Positions 33,900 through 48,892 of a stretch of DNA of 64,000 bases are shown in pieces. The position numbers and the translations under genes were made by a program. Position 1 is the stretch's first letter. Each line of letters opens with the position of its first letter. The notes under the pieces were generated by a model that ran no database searches, had not been told where the DNA came from, and was given only the letters and a program-made list of their open reading frames with translations. Source of the stretch: Adiantum capillus-veneris. Taxonomy: Eukaryota > Streptophyta > Polypodiopsida > Polypodiales > Pteridaceae. The DNA is taken from positions 125,805,891 to 125,869,890 of the forward strand of contig CM043947.1 in the NCBI GenBank assembly GCA_014529385.2, given 5' to 3'.

Positions 33900-34224
33900 G
33901 GTGCTATTGCCGCCTCACATGCACCATCAATGCTGCCTACTCTACCATTTTCAGTAGACTTGGAGACTCCCTTGCCTTTGAGAGGAAGATGATGAGAAGT
34001 CATATACTTTGCAGTCAAGAAACCAACAAACTTGTTGACGTGCACTGTATCCCTACCAAGGCTATGCGTGAAAGTGTCCGTATAAGATATGTTTCGGCCC
34101 AATTCTCTACAAAAACCATTTGCTTGGCATTTTTAAAAAATGTCAAACCAACGACACAATCGAGATTTATGCCCAAAATTAAGGTGTTCATCATGATTTA
34201 GGACCAAGGTACACCCTGGGTTAG
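33900..34224 (+). other. Open stretch before a Copia LTR, identity unclear
   Basis: A 129-codon frame (33812-34201) includes NKLVDVHCIPTK and VRIRYVSAQF, faintly like the C-terminal end of Copia RNase H. If so, a Copia 3' end would directly precede the LTR at 34225. The likeness is weak, and no polypurine tract is obvious. Confidence 0.25.
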
Positions 34225-34446
34225 TGTTGCCATATACATGTGGTAGTGATGTGTGTGAACACTAGGACCGTCAGGGAAATTTTTCCCTCTTTAGGAGGTT
34301 TTTTTCCCTGTGCATTGTAAATACGCCCATCACTCTTCTATCTATCTTTCCATTGCAAACTAAGTAACACACTCTCTGTTGTGTGCCTTAAGCTTCCTTC
34401 ATCTTCTCCAAGCTGTGTGCATTTCTCTGCAACCCTAATTTCAACA
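34225..34446 (+). mobile_element. Copia 5' LTR, 222 bp
   Basis: TGTTG...CAACA perfect 5-bp terminal inverted repeats bound 222 bp, followed after two bases by a Met-type PBS. The short LTR is typical of several plant Copia lineages. The 3' partner was not found; the element is cut at 35873. Confidence 0.8.
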
Positions 34447-34448
34447 AT

Positions 34449-34462
34449 TGGTATCAAAGCAG
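34449..34462 (+). other. tRNA-Met-type PBS of the Copia element
   Basis: TGGTATCAAAGCAG, two bases after the LTR, is the usual plant Copia initiator-Met primer site. Confidence 0.85.
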
Positions 34463-34818
34463 GTTGCGTCCTCCCGGGCTTAGTCGCAAGCTGCTCCAGC
34501 ACAAGCCTACTCACTTTCTTCGATTTCAGTGAGATTTGGCAAGCATTTGCAGGTCGATAAATATTTCGGGTGCACTCGTAGAGCTCACTCTGCTCAGATT
34601 TTCGATTCGGGCTCATTTCGGCCTTCGTTTCCACTATAGTTAGGTTTGCACAGGCAATTTCTTCATTTTGTGCAGATTTTTTGTTAGTGCCGTTTTTTGC
34701 GTAACAAGTGCCTTACAGTCTTCTACGGTTTGTGCTTTATAGCATGTGTTGTTCCCGCTCCGTTTCTCCTCTTTTCGGGCAATTTTCACATCAAGTGCAA
34801 CATTTACCATGGCTAACA

Positions 34819-35827
34819 ACATTTACCATGGTTCAAGATGTTTGCTGCTGAGGACAGGTTGGTGGGGACAATTACTCTATGTGGGCTTATATGATGCAAC
34901 ATGTTTTTGTGTCAAAGGGCGTCTAGAATATTGTGCAAGGCATTGATGTACGTCTTGGTTCTGAGGATGTAGGCGATGTTGAGGATGTTGCAGGTCTTGC
35001 TCCAAAGATTGCTGCTATTAGAGTTGTTTTGCATATGGCAGAACAAGCTCGTTGGGATGTAAAGGATGCGCACGCTCATGCGTTGATTGCGTTGTCTATG
35101 AAGCGCACCATTACTCCTCACATTCGTTCAACGAAATCTGCTAAACAGGCTTGGGATATTTTGGATGGTCTTTATGCAAGCTGTAATGAGGCAAAAATTG
35201 CTTTGCTGCGTAAAGAGCTGGAATCAAAGATTATGCATGAGGAAGATGGTATGGACATTTTCCTTGCTGGTGTCAAGGATATCAATGAGCAACTTATTTC
35301 TGCAAGTGAAGTCATTTCAGACAGTTCCCTTGTGCAGACTGTTCTTGATGCCTTACCAGATTCTTACCAGACTTTTGCTAGTACTAGAGACATATGACCC
35401 AAGGAAATCCTAAAGTTGTCAAGTTTGATGTATTATGCACATTGCTGTTGCAAGAGTCACTTTCCAAAAAAAAAAAAGGACTAGGCAGCGTGCAGTTGAA
35501 CAGGCTTTTATTGCTTCTCAAGCAAAGGGTGGTAGCAGTAGTGCAGCCACTTCTTATGGTTCTGCTACGAGTGGAAAAAATTCTGTTCCTAATGCTTCTG
35601 CTGAGAGCAATTCATCTGGAAATTTTGGTGATAAGGGCAAAAAGAAGATGCATTGCCATTATTGTAAAGCTAATGATCACTGGATTAAGCAGTGTCGTAA
35701 GTTGAAGGCCGAAGAGGCTAAGAAGAAAGAGGGTGGTTCCACTGCAAATGCTGGTTCCACTACAAATGCAGCTATTGTTGTGTCTTCTGTGAAAGGACAC
35801 TGTGATTCTGATGTTGATGCAAAATAG
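34819..35827 (+). pseudogene. Ty1/Copia gag
   Basis: The reading frame covers the UBN2-type Gag: FAAEDRL and a NYSMWAYMMQHVFVSKG stretch, NIVQGIDVRL, AHALIALSMKRTITPHI, QAWDILDGLYAS, LRKELESKIMHE and VLDALPDSYQTF. A zinc knuckle CHYCKANDHWIKQC (CX2CX4HX4C) lies near 35653. A 2-bp deficit near 34860 shifts the first part, a stop replaces the Trp expected in the KGVWN position, and an oligo-A run near 35466 adds another shift. The frame ends at TAG 35825-35827, and an LTR-B interrupts it at 35873 before protease begins. Overall preservation is better than for most relics here. Confidence 0.85.
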
Positions 35828-35872
35828 GCTTTTAGTGCAGAGTGCACTTACAATCCTGCTGTCCATGATGCA

Positions 35873-36960
35873 TGTAATGGAAGTGGCCTAATAACTTGTA
35901 GAATAGCAGAATTAAGAGAATTAGAGTGAGCAACTTTGTGAGATTACTTTGAGAGCATAGAGGGTGGACTTAATTGGTAGTAGCAACTTAATTATAACAC
36001 TTGATTAAATAGGCATGAACAATACTTTTGTAAGAGAGAGAGTTTAGAGAATATGACAACAGTTGAGGACCATATTTATGCGGAGCCGATCCCCCCTCCA
36101 ATAGGCATTTGTATTATATATTCGATCTCCCATTAAGGAAGACTTGGTACAATACAATTTTTGTGTTCCTTGAGACCTCTTTGGCGGTATGAAGAAGGAA
36201 GCTTCATACACCAAGCTTTTGCTTAAGAGAAAAAATCAATCTTAGCTTGAAAACAATCAAGAACTTGTGAACATCTTTAGTCCCTGTGTTTCCTAAATCA
36301 TTTGAATGCATGAAGATGTAAACTTTTATGCATCAACTTGTGTTCAAAGAAAAAATTAATCTACTTTGCAATAACAATTAATCTACTTGCATTAAGTAAT
36401 TATTTTACTTGCAATAATCCATTAGCGTTCTTGCAATAAGCATAACATAATCTTTGTAGAAAGCATTAACTATCCCAAGCCTAAGTCCCAAGACCTCAAA
36501 AACCTACGAAGGTGGAGAGAGCTAGCAGGGAATGAGGGTAGGGAAGAGGAAGAAGAAGTATTCCATAGGAGAAAGAAATAGTTCTTCACTTATCATCACT
36601 CTTCTTGCTTAGCATACATAATAGCATATTAATGAATATGGAGAAGATGGAAAGCTTAAGCATTGAAGCATAGGTCTTGGTTGGATTTGCATTCCACAAC
36701 CAAGAGTGTTGGTGTAGGCTCTCAACTTCTCAAGGAGCTTGGAGAAGGAGATGGATCTCTTACACTTTGCATAGCACACAATGAGAGTGTGTGTGGGTGA
36801 GTATACCCCCTAAGCAACCCCCTAGCTTGCTTTGGTCCACCCCCCCTTGTAGCTCATGCTTGAAGCTCATTGGACCCCTCCAGGCCTAGCAAATCACAAG
36901 CAGGAGGCATTACAAGCAACAAGGGTAGCCTTGGGACAAGTGTACCCCTTTCCTCTTTGT
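35873..36960 (-). mobile_element. LTR-B, minus orientation, solo or truncated
   Basis: TGTAATGGAAGTGGCC at the left edge matches the LTR at 57011 (TGTAATGGAAATGGAC) closely and runs parallel for at least 620 bp. Unlike 57011 it has no PBS on its left, so it is a 3' or solo LTR. Homology to the plus-strand LTR-B (GCCTTGTGACAAGTGT region) continues to about 36960. The right edge is lost against DNA preceding the GA tract. It interrupts the Copia gag. Confidence 0.75.
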
Positions 36961-37157
36961 CGAAGGCAGAATACAGAAGAGGTTTTCCAATACATTGTAC
37001 TACTATTTTTTGAAGTGAAATGGTACCTTTGTAATATTTGAGCTGCCAATAGACCTTGTGGGAACGAGCCTCTATGGAAGAATGTATAAAATTCAACTTT
37101 TGTAACCTAAACCCAACTTTTTGGAATTAATGGAATCGGTTTTATCACTGTGCGTGG

Positions 37158-40950
<3,793 letters not shown>

Positions 40951-40960
40951 GACCTAATAT

Positions 40961-42124
40961 GTGGAATACAGTAGGTTAATGTCTCAAAAAATTTGGAGTA
41001 AGGGATCCAAATTCACGAACGCAGGAAGGAATCAAAGAATTAGAAAACCCCCAGGTAAACATGCAACGAGTGCCTTCAAACAAGGTAGGAGAATATTGCA
41101 AAGGGGAAGTGGCAATACCATGCTCCCAATGGAATTAGAAGGTGTTACCACCATGGCTATTCTTGACAGTGGAGCGGGTGTAGCCATCACGACAAAGGAT
41201 GTATGGAAGAAATGGGGACAACCAGCTTTGAAAACCACCAGAATGAAACTGGAACTAGCTGACGGTTATATGGAGAGACCCATAGGACTTTTCGAGAAAA
41301 TAGTTGTTAAGTCTTGCGGGATCGAGTATGAGCATACATTTGCTATAGTGGATTTTGGCAAGAAAAATAATTACGATATAATACTTGGACGACTCTTCAT
41401 GAGACAATTAAAGACGGTTCAAGATTGGGGCTACAATTACATATACCTCAAAGACATGGAAACTACGACACGAATAGACCTTAAAGACCATAGCTACAAA
41501 GATGTCCATAGAACCCAGGTAGAAGAATTAGACTCTGCCACTATAGTAGGGTCAGAATTTCCCGAGTTGTTAAGAAAGCCAAAGGAGTTATGGATGTGTG
41601 GAGCATCCAATTGTGGAAGCCTAAAACAAGAAGAATGTATTCTAGACAGAGCGATCGAAGATACGGAATACATTCTAGAACCTTTTCCAGAAGAGTCCTT
41701 AGAACCATTAGAATGGACACATATTTTGGCAACCCTAGATGTGTGTTCTATAGTGGAGGGATCGACGACGAAGTTTTGTGACCAGGATGGGTATGATGTA
41801 GTTCCATATTACATGGTTGCGCAAATAAAAGAGGATGATTACAAAATATCGGATCAATCAAGAAAAATCAGAAATAGACAAGAAATGAATGGAGAGATGT
41901 TCCATGATTCTACAGACCATCTTGAACGGGATGACAATGCAGATCACGAATGTTCTGACAACCCTAGTGAGCTAGAGGAAAGGCTACCTGATGTAAGGTT
42001 GTATGATTTTCCAAATCAAAAAGCGAGACATCAAGCATATTACAAAAAACGGAGAGAAACTCGCAAGGCCAGAGATAACCCAATGCAATTCATTGAAAAC
42101 AGAATAAATTCTTATCTCTGGTAA
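40961..42124 (+). CDS. Ty3 family C retropepsin-containing frame
   Basis: This is an open frame of 387 codons. The protease lies at about residues 55-155: MAILDSGAGVAIT with the catalytic DSG, then NYDIILGRLFMRQL, the second half of the fold. Upstream is a basic segment; downstream is an acidic, Asp/Glu-rich linker ending in a basic stretch. The linker joins protease to RT in the polyprotein. The frame lacks internal stops, unlike its neighbours, but gag before and RT after are broken, so it is a surviving piece rather than a working gene. Confidence 0.75.
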   Translation: MEYSRLMSQKIWSKGSKFTNAGRNQRIRKPPGKHATSAFKQGRRILQRGSGNTMLPMELEGVTTMAILDSGAGVAITTKDVWKKWGQPALKTTRMKLELADGYMERPIGLFEKIVVKSCGIEYEHTFAIVDFGKKNNYDIILGRLFMRQLKTVQDWGYNYIYLKDMETTTRIDLKDHSYKDVHRTQVEELDSATIVGSEFPELLRKPKELWMCGASNCGSLKQEECILDRAIEDTEYILEPFPEESLEPLEWTHILATLDVCSIVEGSTTKFCDQDGYDVVPYYMVAQIKEDDYKISDQSRKIRNRQEMNGEMFHDSTDHLERDDNADHECSDNPSELEERLPDVRLYDFPNQKARHQAYYKKRRETRKARDNPMQFIENRINSYLW

Positions 42125-42256
42125 AGGCAAAAGACTGCATTAAAAACAAAATATCAGCTCAATTCTCTCAAGATCGAGACTCAAGGACAAAAGACAGTCC
42201 TAGGGATGTGAAAGAAAGGCTGAAAGCAGAAACTAAATAAAAAAAGGAAAGCAGAA

Positions 42257-44080
42257 TTGAAAATGGAAGAACTGAATTTGATTAATGTTGAACGTAAGAA
42301 AAGGTACCAAGAGCTCAAGAAAACTCTAAGGGAAGTCTGGACAACCAAAATAGACAACAAAGAGGATGATAAAGACAATAGTAGAAACAACAGGAGTGTA
42401 CCATCCCATTACAAAAAGTTCACAATTCAAGATCGAAAAACAGTGCTGACACAACCCATAAGAGAGCGACGGGAGAAAGAGTCTTATGATGGGCCAGAAG
42501 ATGCAAAGAAAGTAGACTTAGCACAACCTGGAGAAATACCTCAACCTGTATACATAGCAACAGAACTAAGCCGAGAGGAGGAGGAGGAGCTTCTCAACGT
42601 TCTTCAGGAATATAAGGATGTGTTTGCATGGTCTTACAAGGACTTAAAGGGAGTGGATCCGACAATATGTCAGCATACTATCCCATTAAAACCTGATGCA
42701 GCCAAGCAGAAAATGGCCTTTTACGTACAATGATACCTTTGCAAAGCGTATCAAGGAAGAGATTGATAAACTTAGGAAAGTGGAGTTTATCTATGAGATA
42801 GAACACACTGACTGGGTATCCCCAATCGTTGTTGTACCTAAAAAGAATGGTAAACTCCAAGTATGCGTCAACCTCAAAAAAGTCAATACAGCCACAATAA
42901 GGGATAACTATCCCTTGCCAATTATGGACCATGTCCTTGAACGAGTGGCAGGAAAGCGCGCATGTTCCTTCTTGGATGGGTTCTCTGGTTATAATCAACT
43001 GGAAATTGCAATCGAAGACCAATATAAAACGGTGTTTTTCACAGAATGGGGCATATTTGCATATCGGGTCATGCCATTTGGGTTAACAAATGCACCTGCC
43101 ACCTTTCAAAGATTGATGGCACATGCCTTCAAGGAGTATTTGAGGAATTTCTTGGAAATCTATATGGATGATCTATGTGTACACTCTTTGTAAAGAGAAG
43201 AACATGTGGAACACCTCAAAAGGTATTCAAGAAATGCAAAACATATAGGATTTTCCTTAATGCAGAAAAATGCACTTTCATGGTAAGACAAGGACAAATC
43301 TTAGGGCATATTGTCTTGGAACATGGCATTTCCACAGATTTGGATAAGATTAAGGTGATTATTGAAATGCCTAAGCCGATCAATGCAAAGCAAGTACAGT
43401 GCTTCATGGGACATTGTGGTTATTACAGGAGGTTCATACACATGTATGCAATTATTGCACAACCACTGTATAGACTTTGTGTGATCCTCAAATAGACATA
43501 TAAATTCGAGGAATCTTTTAAGAAATTAAAAGATGCCCTTGTATCCGTTCCAGTGCTACGAGCACCGGATTGGAAAAAAATATTTCACATCCATATAGAT
43601 GCTTCTGCATTTGCTTTCAGATGTATTCTGGCTGAACCGGGAGAGAGAACTATGGATTTCCCAGCCAGCTATTCTAGTCGACAACTAAATACTACCAAAA
43701 ATAATTACACCACCACTGAGAGAGAAGGACTTGGAATGATTTATGCCGTTAAGAAATTTTGGCATTACCTACTCGCAAATAAGTTTGTGGTTTTCATATA
43801 CCATCAAGCCCTTTTATACCTTGTTAACAAACCATGCAATACTAGAAGAATCGTAAGATGGTTCATAATATTGTTAGAGTTTGACTTTACTGTAGTGGTA
43901 AAGAAGGGGAAGACACACCTTCATGCAGATCATCCCTCTCGATTACCTAATGGAGACGATCCAGAGGGAGTAGTTGATAACCTACCTGATGCATACCTTT
44001 TCAATATAGAATTGGTACCTAAGTGGTCCCAAGAGATTGTCAAGCTAATATCACAGGGTGGAGAATTCGCTAAGACATAG
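42257..44080 (+). pseudogene. Ty3 family C reverse transcriptase and RNase H
   Basis: RT begins with LSREEEEELLNVLQEYKDVF and AWSYKDLKGVDP, passes a frameshift near 42700, and continues WVSPIVVVPKKNGK, PFGLTNAPATFQRLM and IYMDDLCVHS (active site near 43165), where a stop follows. RNase H at 43553-43960 shows HIHIDASAFAF, YTTTEREGLGMIYAVKKFWH and HADHPSRLP, so the first Asp and the Glu are present. The HQALLYL segment has Tyr-His where VDH is usual. The style resembles non-chromodomain plant Ty3 elements. Shifts near 42700, 43195 and 43495 kill it. Confidence 0.87.
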
Positions 44081-44085
44081 CTAGA

Positions 44086-45560
44086 CCTTAAACGATGAAC
44101 GATCCGCCAAGCTAAGAACTTTTAGTTCGTTGGGGGACGTTTATATAATCTAGGTTCCAACAACATTCTAAGAGTGTGCATAAATACTGAGGAATATGGA
44201 ACATATTTGTTGGAAGCGCATATCTAGGCAGTAACGTTTTATTGTTCAACAACAAAAACTTTCCAAAGACTACGGCAATTGGGAGTGTATTGGCTGACTA
44301 TGCGTATTGATGTTCATGATTATGTCACTAGTTGTGTCAAATGTAGATCAAGCCCACCCATTGAACATGCCACATTGTTTCAAATAACACTCACCCCAGT
44401 GTGGAGTCAATACATTGTTGACTATTTGGAAAGGAAAACATTTCCTGAAAATATCACCGAAGCACTATAGAAAACAATAGAAATAGAAGCTCGCGATTTC
44501 ACTCTTATTGAAAATCAACTGTATAAAAGGGGAAAGGATAACCAGCTTAGGCTATGTGCAATGGAGAACATGTACGTTCCAATCCTGGAACAAGCACATG
44601 GAGGGATTAGTGGAGGCCATCTCTCAGGGGAGAAGGCATCAAAAATTGTACTAACATTGGGAATATGGTGGCCAACATTACATATGGATACAAACGAGTA
44701 TACAAAACGATGTGAGTCTTGTCAAAGAACCAACATATCAATAAAGCGAGATGAAATGCCCTTACGGCCAATGATGGGAGCCAGAGCCTTTGCCAAGTGG
44801 GGAATAGACTTCGTAGGGCCAATATCACCTCCTGCGTACAAAACACATGCTCAGTATATCATTGTAGCCACAGACTATCTGACGAAATGGGTAGAAGCTA
44901 AAGCTACACCAAAGGCTCATGCCAGGACTACTGCACAACTTTTGTATGAAAATATATTTGTGAGATATGGTCTACCTATAGAAATTGTCAGTGATCGAGG
45001 CACACATTTCATAAATGAGATAATTGAAAATCTTCTTGAACACTTCATGATAGTTCATAAGAAGTCAGCTCCCTACCACCCATAGGCTAATGGTCAAGCC
45101 GAGGCCACAATAAGACTTTATGCACAATCCTAACCAAGATAGTATCAGAGTCTAGAACGGATTGGGATCAGAAACTACATTCAACTTTATGGGTGTATAG
45201 AATAGCTTACAAAACCTTGATAGGCACAACACCGTACAACATGGTGTTTGGCCTTAATGCTATACTGCATATGGAATTTCTAATCCCAACCCTAAGAACA
45301 AAAAAATGTCTAGAGTGGTCATGAAATGTCCTCACATATAGATGACCTTGAACAGCTAGATGAGCTTCGCTTGAAGGCAGTAGCTTCCATCTATGCACAA
45401 AAACGAAGGCAAAAAGAATTTTTTGATAAGCATGTACTTTCCAAAAAATTCAAAACAGGCCATTATGTCTTGGTTCAACATGCAAAGAAACTTAAATAGC
45501 AAGGGATGGGACGCTTTGTGATTAAAGATTTATCACCAAGTGTGCCGTCAAGCTTGCTAC
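44086..45560 (+). pseudogene. Ty3 family C integrase with two zinc modules
   Basis: Two consecutive zinc-module-like blocks are readable. The first (about 44120-44350) has GGRLYNLGSNNILRVC, LLEAH and DVHDYVTSCVKC. The second (about 44510-44745) has ENQLYKRGKDNQLRLC, EQAHGG, SGGHLSGEKA and RCESCQ. The core follows: WGIDFVGPI, VSDRGTHF and ANGQAEATI, keeping D, D and E with 35 residues between the last two. A TAG at 45084 replaces Gln in the HPQANGQAE motif. Beyond 45110 the frame is shifted and stopped, then reads LDELRLKAVASIYAQ and FKTGHYVLVQ, the C-terminal domain. Integrase joins element DNA to the chromosome; this one is inactive. Confidence 0.82.
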
Positions 45561-45561
45561 A

Positions 45562-46116
45562 TTGGATGGGGAGGAAATGCCTAACTGGATAAGTGGTTGC
45601 CGACTGAAAAGATTCCATCTACCACTAACCCCAAACATGCTCCAACAAATCCATCAAGCAAAGAAAAAGACACAAGAAAAACAGAACATTATTGCAGAAG
45701 CTCAAGCAGAGGCGAAGGAAAGGGTAGCAAAAAAGAAGCTTCTTCAACAACAAGAACATGGACCACCTCTACAGATAAATGCAATTCGGGACACAAAATT
45801 CAACACCAAGACCATACAAGAGCCTGAAATGGATATTAAAATCGGAAACAATCAAGTGAAGGAAACAATGATACTTGATTTGGGAGCTCAATGCAACTTG
45901 ATCTCCTACAACCTTTACAAGCAACTTCAACTTGACAACCAATTTCAGAGGACGACGAATGAGCTCCAAAGTTATTCAGAACATTTGATTAAAGTTCTAG
46001 GATGGACGGTGATTAGAGTACAGATCAATAAACATGACTATCCGCATAAATTTTATGTGGTCGAAGGTACGAACACACAACATGCAATTTTGCTAGCCTT
46101 GGCAGAAAAGTTATAA
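45562..46116 (+). CDS. Integrase C-terminal tail fused to a second retropepsin-like domain
   Basis: This is a 184-codon open frame. Residues 1-65 continue integrase: EEMPNWISGCRLKRFHLPLT and a MLQQIHQAKKK helix rich in Ala, Glu and Lys, as in plant Ty3 integrase tails. From about residue 90 the frame reads MDIKIGNNQVKETMILDLGA, CNLISYNLYKQL, LGWTVIRVQIN and HAILLALAEKL. That is the order of a retropepsin half-fold: D-x-G (here DLG), hydrophobic strands, then an ILLG-like motif that has lost its Gly. The normal protease is at 40961-42124, so this would be a second one, after integrase. It may be a true family feature or a chance in-frame fusion with another element. Confidence 0.55.
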   Translation: MDGEEMPNWISGCRLKRFHLPLTPNMLQQIHQAKKKTQEKQNIIAEAQAEAKERVAKKKLLQQQEHGPPLQINAIRDTKFNTKTIQEPEMDIKIGNNQVKETMILDLGAQCNLISYNLYKQLQLDNQFQRTTNELQSYSEHLIKVLGWTVIRVQINKHDYPHKFYVVEGTNTQHAILLALAEKL

Positions 46117-46876
46117 GGTACAACTTGACTGGTGTCACAACACTGTCAATATACAATCTAATTCGGCAAAACAGCAAGTTCCTTTTGCTAAAAGGGCATA
46201 AAAAGAACAATCAGCCGTGTAATTGCCAGACAAAGGTAAGCAGACCTTACCAACAACCATGGACCAAAAAGGAATTCCAAAGATCACGTCAAGGCAGCAA
46301 GATCAAGTCCCAAAGGCAAAGACGTCGACTCATAATACAAAGAATTGAAGTCACCAAAGTGTATACCAACGCAAATAATAGGGTCAGTACAACAAAGCTA
46401 TCAAGCAGATTTGGGTCCGAAAAGATAAATTGACCAAGGAGGAGAAACCAGAATTTAATTTTAACCCTCCAACCACATATTATACAAAAAGTAAGCAAAA
46501 ACCAAACTCTTGCCAAAGACAGATATGTGTACCAAAGAAACTACTCAGCATTCACAACCACCATACCAGAATCTGGATTCAAAAGCAACAAACTCAAGAA
46601 CTACCAATACACAACTTCGACAACCGACAAAAGGCAAGTTCCAATGAACTAATATCGAAGGTTCAGTGGTGGAGACCTAAGAAAAAAACAATCACAGATA
46701 CCAACGAACTGAGAAGCCTGGCTTCCCAAACTCTATTGACAATCAAAGAAAGAGCAAGAATACTTGAGAGCTTACTGTTCCGACGACTTTCCCAGGAGCA
46801 TACATCAACATGGACATGGTCGTCCAGGAGGACTTCGACTAGGAAGGGGGAAGGAACCAACACGCTACAAGTGTAA
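46117..46876 (+). other. Basic, Gln/Lys/Thr-rich decayed coding stretch
   Basis: Downstream of the second retropepsin-like domain, one frame resumes with KEEKPEFNFNPPTTYYTKSK and runs open from 46430 to 46876. A parallel frame covers 46125-46433. Composition is basic and repeat-poor, with no recognised domain. It probably continues the same ORF after a frameshift near 46116. Confidence 0.35.
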
Positions 46877-48840
46877 AAAGGGAACTCTTTTCTTTGAGTT
46901 TATGGATTTTTATGTTTGATTGTGATTATTTTGATAAAAACTGACTGAATATGGCCTAAAATATTGAGTAATAACAAGATGACAGAGGACAAACACCAAG
47001 ATGAGCCTCTAGGTATGTGTATATATATAAGATTAGAGGTTTTCAGGAAGAAAAAGCGAGAAAACGAAGCAATCCGACCAAAAATACTATGGATTGTTGT
47101 ATATAGTGGGTTGTTATGATGTTACCTAACTATTTCAAATTTTTGACTTTTTTTTGGGTCAAATTAGATATTTTTCTTTATTTTCAATTGCTTTTTCAGC
47201 GAAAAACAAAGAAAAATAGAAAAAGCAGGTGAAAAGACACTTTGGCAACAAAAGAAAAATATAGGAGTGGTCAATAAACAATTGACAACTTATGGTGAAG
47301 ACAGGGTGCAAATATGCGAAAAAGTTGCGGAAAGCCGAATTGGCGGATCTTTGGCCAATTGACAAATTTTTCAAAAACAGAGCAACCGGAGTCCAAATGA
47401 AGAAATTTTTGAGCCTAAAGTACATTTCACAAGAAGATAGGAGCACATGTCAAATTTGGTAAAAAGTGGTCCAGGAACCCCGATATAAGTTCTTTGCACC
47501 CACTTAATAGCTTATTGTCCCTATTCACAAGTGAGAGAGGGCTTGAGAGACCTAGAGTGATTGGATCTTTTGCGACTACGTACGACGCACATGACACATC
47601 GATTGGCACCAAATATGAGAGGTAGGCTTGTTACCATGAGTTTTTCTTGTCCTACACTCTCTTTGTTGCAAAAAACTTCGAAAATCGGCAATGTAGCTTC
47701 GTGGGAAAGAAACCAAAAAGAGCTTGTAACGCATCATCCACCCAACGGGCTGCTACGAGACTTGATGGGGGTTAATCCTAAGCTAACATTAGGAAAAGTT
47801 TGGACTAAAAAATGGGCCTTGTAAGAATTGTTGATGTGGCATAGCTTTCAAAAAGTGGGGATCGGTAATTTTTTTTTGCAAATAAGATCCAAACTTGTCG
47901 GAGGTTGGATATTTAGAATCTACTCTTCAAGTGCTATCTATTGATATATAGCATGCATGTATCGGACATTGCCTTCATGTAGATCTAGAAAAAGGTGATT
48001 TTAGATTACCGTAACGGTAACAAAACCTGGCTGATTGAAAAAAAATGGCATAACTTTCATAGAAGTCATCCAAACTTTTCGAACCTTGGCTCTTTAGAAT
48101 CCATTTTTCAAGAACTTTCCAATGACAGGTCATATCATGGGGTTATAAGCAATATTTAGAGGGGTCTACCGGGTTGCTTTCTTCTGTACAACTTTGATGA
48201 TGTGGCACTCTTAAAAGGCCCAAAAATGAGTTCAAAATTTTCCTAATGAAGCACACATCGACAACCTCCAATGCGGGTTTAGGTCAACCGAAAAAACCCT
48301 AACTTCTTCGGGCACGACAAAGACTGATCGAGAAAGAATGGCTGAAACGACGCAAAACTTTAGGAGAAGATACATCTCAAGCATTTCTTTAAGTCAAGTA
48401 AGTCTCCACTTGAATCCATCATCAAAAGTGGGTCTAAACATGGGGCAAAGCTTCAGGGCCGCAAAGTGTCATTTGGGCCTCACGATCGAGATAAATGTCC
48501 GTTTTCCACCAAACTTCACAAGCTTCATCAACATATCATCAACAACAAATATGTAAAATCAAACATCATTTAAAATTATCGCGCTGACAGTCTCCTCAAC
48601 GAAGATGCTATTTGAGCGACAAATCGCCAAATGTGGCATTTATGAGTCCAAAGGATTCATTATAGCCACAGAAGGGTGCCTAAGGACATCCACATGCAAG
48701 GGAAATAGAGATCAAGAAGAATTTCTAAGTCAATGCGACCACAATGGAGAAATCCCTTCCAAAGACAGAAATACCAAGCAGGGAGTTTCAATACTGATCA
48801 CTTAACTTTTTAAAGTGAAAAATAGCTAGCAGGGCTTAAG
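46877..48840. other. Non-coding stretch, probable 3' UTR or LTR of family C
   Basis: No gene is seen. A TATATATATAAG run lies at about 47020. Two loosely similar blocks about 210 bp apart (near 47830 and 48040) both contain GGCATA-GCTTTCA-like text, then CCAAACTT and TTTAGAATC. Text of this kind is common in LTRs and UTRs of plant Ty3 elements. LTR edges could not be fixed. Confidence 0.4.
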
Positions 48841-48892
48841 GCACAATCACAAACCACCTCAAAGCATCAAAATCAGTTTATATCACAGCAGA

